Positions 59,601 through 64,000 of a stretch of DNA of 64,000 nt are shown here, in pieces (position 1 is the stretch's first letter; the number at the start of each line of letters is the position of its first letter). The position numbers and the translations under genes are program-made. Where the stretch lies: contig JAEUQN010000007.1 in the NCBI GenBank assembly GCA_016789725.1, positions 1 to 64,000 on the forward strand. Direction: 5' to 3'. The stretch is from Blastocatellia bacterium. Its GTDB lineage: Bacteria; Acidobacteriota; Blastocatellia; RBC074. A model generated the notes under the pieces. That model searched no databases, was not told where the DNA came from, and saw nothing but the letters and a program-made list of their open reading frames with translations.

Positions 59601-61807
59601 TGGCGCGCCGCACGCATAGCTACTCTCTGTGGGCGCTTGGCTATCCGGACAGAGCCTTGGCACTGGCGCAGGAATCAATCACGCTGGCCGAGCAAACATC
59701 TCATCCCTTCAGTCTGGGTGGTGCTCATTTTACGACAGGGACGGTTCTTTACAATCTTCGGGATTGGCAGCCCAGCCAGCAAGAGTTTGAGAAAGTGATT
59801 GCGCTCGCTGAGGAGTACGCCCTGGGAGACTTTCTCAATTATGCCATTACCTGGAATGCCCTGACTCTGGCGTATCAGGAACCGACTGCAGCCGCGCTTG
59901 AGGGAGCGAAACAGGCGATTGCATCCCTGCGTGCCACAGGCGTAACGCTGGCGATGACCTCGGTTCTGGCAAGTCTGGGCGAAGTGTTCTGGCTGGCGGG
60001 CCGCTACACGGAAGGGCTGGAGACAATCGCAGAAGCGTTGACGCTGGTCGAACGCACCGGGGATCGTGTTTATGAAGCAGAATTCTGGCGCATCAAAGGT
60101 GAGTTGCTGCTGAGAGCCGTCGCTAGCAATGCACGCGCGGAGGCGGAAAGCTGTTATCGCAAGGCCATTGAGATCGCCCGGCAACAGAGCGCGAAGTCGT
60201 GGGAACTGCGCGCTGCCACGAGCCTCGCGCGTTTGTGGCAACGACAAGGCAAGCGTGAAGAAGCGCGGCAGATGCTGGCGGAAATTTATGGCTGGTTCAC
60301 CGAAGGCTTTGATATGGCGGACTTGCAGGATGCAAAGGCGTTGTTGGATGAATTGAGTTCAGAGTTCAGCCTTCAGGTTGCGGCTGTTCCGAGTGCAGAC
60401 ACGCTGAAGCGTGAACTCTCAACGCCAACCCCGTCCATCGCCGTGCTGCCCTTCGTCAACATCAGCAACGATCCTGACAACGAATACTTCTGCGATGGCT
60501 TAGCGGAAGAGTTGCTCAATGCGCTCTCGAAGATCGAAGCCTTGCACGTTGCCGCGCGCACGTCGTCGTTTTCCTTCAAAGGCAAAGAGACCGACATCCG
60601 CGAGATCGGGCAGAAGCTCAACGTCGGCGCAGTGCTGGAAGGCAGCGTGCGCAAATCGGGCCAGCGGCTGCGCATCACGGCGCAACTCATCAACATCGCG
60701 GACGGCTATCACCTCTGGTCGGAAAGATATGATCGCCAGATGCAGGACATCTTTGACATTCAGGATGAAATTTCGCTGGCGATTGTGGACGCGCTCAAAG
60801 TGAAGTTGCTGGGCGCGGAGAAGGCAGCCGTGACGAAGCGGTACACCGACAACCTTGAGGCGTATCAGCTTTACTTAAAAGGACGTTTCCATTACGGCAA
60901 ATGGACGGAAGAGGGCTTAAAGAAATCCATTGAGTTTTTCAATCAGGCCATCAGCCAGGAACCGAACTTCGCGCCAGCTTACGCCGGAGTGGTCAATGCT
61001 TATGTCTTTCTCTGGTTCTACGGTTTTACCCCGCCAGACGAAAGCATTCCCCTCATCAAGTCGGCAGCGGCCAAAGCCGTGGCGATTGATGGCGATTTAG
61101 CCGAAAGTCAGTTTGCGCTAACGCGGATGAAATTCTTATACGAATGGGACTGGAGCGGAGCAGCGCGCGGATTCCGACGCACGCTGGCGCTGAATCCCAA
61201 TTACGCGGAGGCGCACGAGCAGTACGCGATTTTTCTAGCGGTGATGGGACGCGCTGACGAAGCGATAGCGATGGGGCGTCGCGCACTGGAACTTGATCCG
61301 CTTTTTCTCAATACCAGTATTAGTGTTGGTTTTAGCTGCTGGATACTCGGTCAATACGAAAGCCTTCGAGAACATGGCGAAAAGCTGATCGAATTCGCGC
61401 CAGATTTCTTTGGCGGATATTGGCAAATCGGGATCGAATGCTGGGGAACAGGAAAGTACGAAGAGGCTATTGTCGCGTTACAAACGTCGGTCGCCTGCGG
61501 AGCCAATCCGATGGTTTCAGCATATCTGGGATACCTGTATGGATTGACAGGCAAGCAAACCGAAGCACAAAAAATTCTCGACCAATTGCAGGAGTTGAGC
61601 ACACAACGACACGCATTGCCTTTTGAACTAGGGATGGTCAATGTGGGACTGGGCGAACTGGATCGCGCGTTTGCATTGTTCGAACAGGCTTATGAACAGC
61701 GCGCGGGGATTCTGATTTATCTCAAATACATCTCCGCGATGATGCCGGGATTCAAGGACGAGCCGCGCCTGGCTGACCTGCTGCGGCGCATCGGCTTGCC
61801 AGCGTGA
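56663..61807 (+). CDS. Giant Ser/Thr kinase with AAA-type ATPase, TPR and TolB-like domains
   Basis: 1714 aa. Residues 1-60 are the helical leader common in acidobacterial kinases (GRWQQIQDVYLDAL). The kinase domain (about 92-350) shows GAGGMGEVW, the catalytic loop HRDIKPDN near 207-214, DFGLARL and KYMSPEQTRGE. Then come an AAA/NB-ARC-like ATPase with Walker A GEPGIGKTT near 399-407 and a Walker B-like IFFDDLHWAD, a long helical TPR region (about 780-1230), a TolB/FlgO-like module (IAVLPFVNISNDPDNEYFCDG, near 1255-1400) and further TPRs. No membrane helix is obvious, so it is probably cytoplasmic. Two repeat elements lie inside the frame (58595-58620, 60357-60419). Likely a large signalling hub; ligand and targets unknown. 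Confidence 0.92.
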   Translation: MQPGRWQQIQDVYLDALNVSAERRAAFLAQTCAGDEDLRHEVESLLNAHEEVGTFLQVPAVKVAEEERLRHADAAPTLVSPLGQRIHQYQILARLGAGGMGEVWLAEDTHLHRNVALKVLPAHHTNDRERVRRFEQEARAASALNHPNIITIHDLGESDSGCFIVMEHVAGRTLRVLAAEPMALSALLDWSGQIAKALSAAHAANIIHRDIKPDNIMVRNDGYVKVLDFGLARLNTAHDEMSSAMTMPGTVMGTVKYMSPEQTRGEVVTAASDIFAFGIVLYELATGQHPFNGATMFAVMQAITTSTPVAPSQLKPELPAELNALLLQMLAKDAAVRPSAIAVAAKLEEIARGSDSATKPATSHQPPTTNRHTVGRERERAELQAAFLSGRSSLLCIAGEPGIGKTTLVEDWLTELATQHSCTIARGRCSERLAGTEAYLPLLEALESLLRHSTTSGSESGSSWAATMKQLAPTWYAQVVPLNSESEESARLLAEVKAASQERMKRELAAFLTAVATPQPLVIFFDDLHWADVSTIDLLSFLAGKFDVMRVLIVVTYRPSDMLLAKHPFLQIRPDLQARGLCRELLLEFLTAAEIAEYLTLEFPRHAFPPDFAKLIHAKTEGSPLFMADLVRYLRDRGVIAEETGTRGACVPRLAQALPDIERELPESVRGMIERKIGQLSEEDRKLLTCASVQGYEFDSAVVAQVLKLEADEVEERLETLERVFAFVKLTSEAEFPNGELTLKYRFIHVLYQNALYASLRATRKATLSRDVALALEACYGVRSASVANELALLWEAARDYARASDSFLQAARNAAQINAHREAAQLAERGLGALLKLPETPERDGRELDLQLTLGFSLQSVLSWAAPKAGVAFNRARQLCQQMGDDPRLVAALSGVTIYHLMRAEFVIVKGLCEQMMQLAEQAQDPVLLVMASMHWAAVHFYQGELVSAHQHGERALALDRREYHEAYFSFFNEDLGIMARRTHSYSLWALGYPDRALALAQESITLAEQTSHPFSLGGAHFTTGTVLYNLRDWQPSQQEFEKVIALAEEYALGDFLNYAITWNALTLAYQEPTAAALEGAKQAIASLRATGVTLAMTSVLASLGEVFWLAGRYTEGLETIAEALTLVERTGDRVYEAEFWRIKGELLLRAVASNARAEAESCYRKAIEIARQQSAKSWELRAATSLARLWQRQGKREEARQMLAEIYGWFTEGFDMADLQDAKALLDELSSEFSLQVAAVPSADTLKRELSTPTPSIAVLPFVNISNDPDNEYFCDGLAEELLNALSKIEALHVAARTSSFSFKGKETDIREIGQKLNVGAVLEGSVRKSGQRLRITAQLINIADGYHLWSERYDRQMQDIFDIQDEISLAIVDALKVKLLGAEKAAVTKRYTDNLEAYQLYLKGRFHYGKWTEEGLKKSIEFFNQAISQEPNFAPAYAGVVNAYVFLWFYGFTPPDESIPLIKSAAAKAVAIDGDLAESQFALTRMKFLYEWDWSGAARGFRRTLALNPNYAEAHEQYAIFLAVMGRADEAIAMGRRALELDPLFLNTSISVGFSCWILGQYESLREHGEKLIEFAPDFFGGYWQIGIECWGTGKYEEAIVALQTSVACGANPMVSAYLGYLYGLTGKQTEAQKILDQLQELSTQRHALPFELGMVNVGLGELDRAFALFEQAYEQRAGILIYLKYISAMMPGFKDEPRLADLLRRIGLPA
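58595..58620. repeat. 26-bp match to the repeat in the first kinase
   Basis: Exact reverse complement of 1060-1085. It encodes about residues 645-653 (TRGACVPRL) in the segment after the ATPase domain. Only one arm is recognisable here, so it may be a decayed element. Confidence 0.75.
60357..60419. repeat. CGCTTCAGCG-family repeat inside the large kinase gene
   Basis: Left arm GTTCAGAGTTCAGCCTTCAG (60357-60376) and right arm CACGCTGAAGCGTGAACTCT (60400-60419) are partly complementary. The right arm shares an 18-base exact run with the intergenic element at 10964-10983. It encodes the linker at about residues 1232-1252 between TPRs and the TolB-like module and keeps the frame. Confidence 0.75.
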
Positions 61808-62345
61808 ACCAAGGAAGAAGGCGCGACACGTAGTAGCAGATTTATTTACTCAGGCATGTGGCGGAAAAGCAGCAAATAATGGTCGTTGAAAATTAAATCC
61901 GGCCATGCCCCGGAGGGGCGATTGAGAGTAGGCAGGTCGTTCACGGCCTGTCATGAAGTAGCCAGGAATGCGCGTCCCAGCGGGACGGTTGAGTTTATTC
62001 AATCGTCCCGCTGGGACGCGCCCACCTGACCGTTTGTCCAACAGGCCGTGAACGACCCGCCTACCATCCGCCGACCCGCTGGGTCGAAAACAAAACAGCT
62101 TCTTGCCGAAGTTCATTTTCAAAGACCATCATTTGCCACTACGTGAATCCGCTTAATGCAATGCCATTGCGCTCCCAAGGCTACGCGTTGCTGCTCGAAA
62201 AATGTTTTTATGAGGCCTGAACTTAAACCCAAATTAAGTTCAGCTTAACTTCCCGCTAACATCCTTTTGGTAGCCTCCCGCCTTGAAAAACCACCAACTA
62301 TACGTCAACTCGAAATTCATTTCGCCAGCAATGAAGGAGCCTGAA
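61808..62345. other. 538-base gap before the TonB-dependent receptor gene
   Basis: No ORF of substance. The left part holds the inverted-repeat element 61928-62064 and a small GACCCGCTGGGTC palindrome (62073-62085). The right part is AT-richer, with AATTAAGTTCAGCTTAACTT near 62232-62251, itself nearly palindromic, and probably carries the receptor promoter. A GAAGGAG ribosome site is at about 62332-62338. Confidence 0.55.
61928..62064. repeat. 137-bp nested inverted-repeat element
   Basis: Outer arms 61928-61951 and 62041-62064 pair with one mismatch; inner arms 61971-61987 and 62004-62020 (CGTCCCAGCGGGACG-like) pair perfectly. No transposase nearby. It resembles a non-autonomous palindromic element. 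Confidence 0.85.
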
Positions 62346-64000
62346 ATGTTCTCTCCCCGTCAATTTGTACTGCACGTTTTAATTCTTTGCGCGTTTGTCC
62401 TGAGCGCGTTGGCCCAATCTGAATCCGGCAGCTCGGCTATCGAAGGCACCATTAGAGATGCCAATGCGAACGCGGTGCCGGGCGCAATCATCACGGTGCG
62501 CAGTCTTGACACGGGCTACACGCGCACGCTGACGACCAATGAACGCGGGCAATTTGTGGCGAGTGTCATGCCAGTGGGAACCTATGTGATTGAAGTCAAG
62601 GCCAATGGGTTTGCCACCGCGCGGCGCGAAAATCTGCAACTCACGGTTGGCAATACTGAAACGCTCAATCTTTTGTTGTCGGTTGCTTCCGTTGCCGAAA
62701 CGATCACCGTCACAGCGGACAACTCCCAGCTTGACACTGAAGAAGGAGCAGCGGGTTCGACGGTCGAGCAGCGATCCGTGCGTGATTTGCCGATTCGCGG
62801 ACGTAACTTCACCGACTTCGTTCAAATGACGCCGGGCATCGTGCAGGAATCCGACCGCAAAGGTTTGGTGATCGCAGGGCAACGTTCGATCAATTCCAAC
62901 ATCGCGCTGGACGGGGCGGATTTCAATGACGCCTTGCAAGGCAATCAGCGCGGTGGCAACGATGCGATCTTCTCGTTTCCACAAACTGCCATTCGGGAAT
63001 TTCAAGTCGTGCGCTCCGGGGCTTCAGCAGAGGTCGGGCGCACCGGCGCAGGCTTTGTCAACGCCGTCACGAAATCCGGCACAAACGAATTTCACGGCGA
63101 GGGTTTGTACTTCAATCGCAATCGCAAACTGACGTCGGACGATGCCTTCGGCAACAAAGGCAACAACCAGCAAAATCAGTTCGGAGGCTCGCTGGGAGGG
63201 CCGTTGCGACGCGACAAGGCGTTTTTCTTTGTCGGCGCAGAACAGAACTTTCTGAATATTCCGTACTTCGTTCGCTTTGCCACGCCTGCCGCAAATTTGA
63301 CTGTGCCGACTGCGATTTCGGGTTTGCAGGGCGAACACAACAGCACGAATAATCCGACCGCTGTGTTCGCGCGCACCGACTTTATTTTGTCGCAGGAAAC
63401 CACGTTGAATGTGCAATACACCTACGCGCGATTTCGCGGCGAACAGTTCGGCGCGTTGGCCGATGGAACCACGCTCACAGACAATTTTGCGGCGACCAAT
63501 TATGAGGCCGCGAATGGCAGCCACGGCGTAAAAATCGGTGTGGTCACGGCCTTGGATGCGCGCACAGTGAATGAATTCCGCGCGCAAGTAGCAACAGATC
63601 GCCGCCGCGAAAATCCGAATACAACTGGGCCGGAAATTCGCGTAGACAATTACGGTAGGTTTGGTAATTCCAGCAGCCGTCCGCGTCGCTTTGAAACCGA
63701 ACGCTATCAGCTTTCCGACAATCTTTCGCTGAACCTGGGTGCGCATCGGTTGCGCGTGGGCACCGATTGGAATTTCAACGATTTCACGGCACAGCGGCAA
63801 TCGGATTATTTAGGGACGTGGCGCTTCAACAGCCTTGCGGATTACCTGAACGGCATCCCGCGTCGCTTGACGCAAACCGTCGTGACGATTCCCGAATTGA
63901 TCGTCGGCAAAGGCGATCAAACGGAACTCGCGTTTTTTGTGCAAGACCGGGTGAAGTTGGGTCAATCGTTGACGCTGACGGCGGGTTTGCGTTGGGAAGG
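62346..64000 (+). CDS. TonB-dependent receptor, Oar-like, with N-terminal carboxypeptidase-regulatory domain (3' truncated by window)
   Basis: The frame is open from ATG 62346 to the window end (551 codons). Signal peptide MFSPRQFVLHVLILCAFVLS...ALAQ; residues about 30-110 are a carboxypeptidase-regulatory-like domain (IEGTIRDANANAVPGAIITV, GTYVIEVKANGF). A plug domain follows (LPIRGRNFTDFVQMTPGI, ALDGADFNDALQG, GRTGAGFVNAVTKSGTNEFHGE) and the start of the outer-membrane barrel (GGSLGGPLRRDKAFFFVGAEQN). This is the acidobacterial Oar-like arrangement, used to import large nutrients or for adhesion. GAAGGAG is 7 bases upstream of the start. The C-terminal barrel lies outside the window. Confidence 0.93.
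   Translation, partial: MFSPRQFVLHVLILCAFVLSALAQSESGSSAIEGTIRDANANAVPGAIITVRSLDTGYTRTLTTNERGQFVASVMPVGTYVIEVKANGFATARRENLQLTVGNTETLNLLLSVASVAETITVTADNSQLDTEEGAAGSTVEQRSVRDLPIRGRNFTDFVQMTPGIVQESDRKGLVIAGQRSINSNIALDGADFNDALQGNQRGGNDAIFSFPQTAIREFQVVRSGASAEVGRTGAGFVNAVTKSGTNEFHGEGLYFNRNRKLTSDDAFGNKGNNQQNQFGGSLGGPLRRDKAFFFVGAEQNFLNIPYFVRFATPAANLTVPTAISGLQGEHNSTNNPTAVFARTDFILSQETTLNVQYTYARFRGEQFGALADGTTLTDNFAATNYEAANGSHGVKIGVVTALDARTVNEFRAQVATDRRRENPNTTGPEIRVDNYGRFGNSSSRPRRFETERYQLSDNLSLNLGAHRLRVGTDWNFNDFTAQRQSDYLGTWRFNSLADYLNGIPRRLTQTVVTIPELIVGKGDQTELAFFVQDRVKLGQSLTLTAGLRWE

Noticed and set aside
1-64000. tRNA, rRNA, integrase or prophage genes near the foreign-looking cassettes
   Set aside because: I looked for such genes around the R-M and HEPN-like cassettes and recognised none, so no mobile island with attachment sites is claimed.

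Overview
The window looks like chromosomal DNA of an Acidobacteriota bacterium, most likely class Blastocatellia or a relative. This is inferred from gene content: PknB-type kinases fused to TPR and TolB-like domains, an Oar-like TonB-dependent receptor with an N-terminal carboxypeptidase-regulatory domain, DUF1592/DUF1552 and DUF1080 proteins, many secreted enzymes, and abundant intergenic inverted repeats. No rRNA, tRNA, CRISPR array, transposase or integrase was recognised.

Layout. 1-3.4 kb: end of an unknown gene, a membrane Ser/Thr kinase with TPRs and a small hypothetical. 3.5-10.9 kb: a carbohydrate cluster with a secreted sialidase-like protein, a sialate O-acetylesterase and an Rbs/Rha-type ABC importer whose second permease is fused to its solute-binding protein. 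11-14 kb (minus strand): a periplasmic redox cluster of MauG-type di-heme peroxidase, cupredoxin-like lipoprotein and beta-propeller lipoprotein. 14.5-19 kb: two secreted PQQ-type propellers, a cytochrome c/helix-hairpin-helix fusion and a degenerate SGNH hydrolase. 19-28.6 kb: sugar catabolism (cupin isomerase, TIM-barrel isomerase, Gfo/Idh/MocA oxidoreductase, DUF1080) interrupted by an AT-richer Eco29kI-like restriction-modification pair, then a D-amino-acid pair (D-aminoacylase-like amidohydrolase and D-threonine-aldolase-like enzyme).

28.6-44.9 kb is the outstanding region: seven tandem, same-strand paralogous secreted subtilisin-like proteases (S8), each about 700 aa with an intact catalytic triad. 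Each ends in a short tandem hexapeptide array of one of two flavours: five repeats of a ...LGDG type, or eight repeats of a ...LADG/LSDG type. The flavour matches an isolated unit about 40-50 residues upstream in each protein and tends to travel with the type of terminator after the gene, while N-terminal similarity groups the copies differently. A three-box motif with constant spacing precedes all seven genes.

45-56.5 kb: MaoC-like and GlcG/HbpS-like proteins, a DUF1592 cytochrome and a DUF1552 protein separated by an AT-rich HEPN-like gene with a small overlapping ORF and by a sugar isomerase, then a CE15-like esterase overlapping or abutting an enolase-superfamily gene, and a mono-heme protein. 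56.6-61.8 kb: a 1714-aa kinase/AAA/TPR/TolB-like signalling protein. 62.3 kb to the end: a TonB-dependent receptor cut by the window edge.

Taken together, the genes describe a heterotroph that degrades polysaccharide, glycoconjugate and protein outside the cytoplasm, imports the sugars, and oxidises substrates in the periplasm. Palindromic repeat elements of several sequence families occupy many intergenic gaps, and at least two families also sit in frame inside kinase coding sequences.
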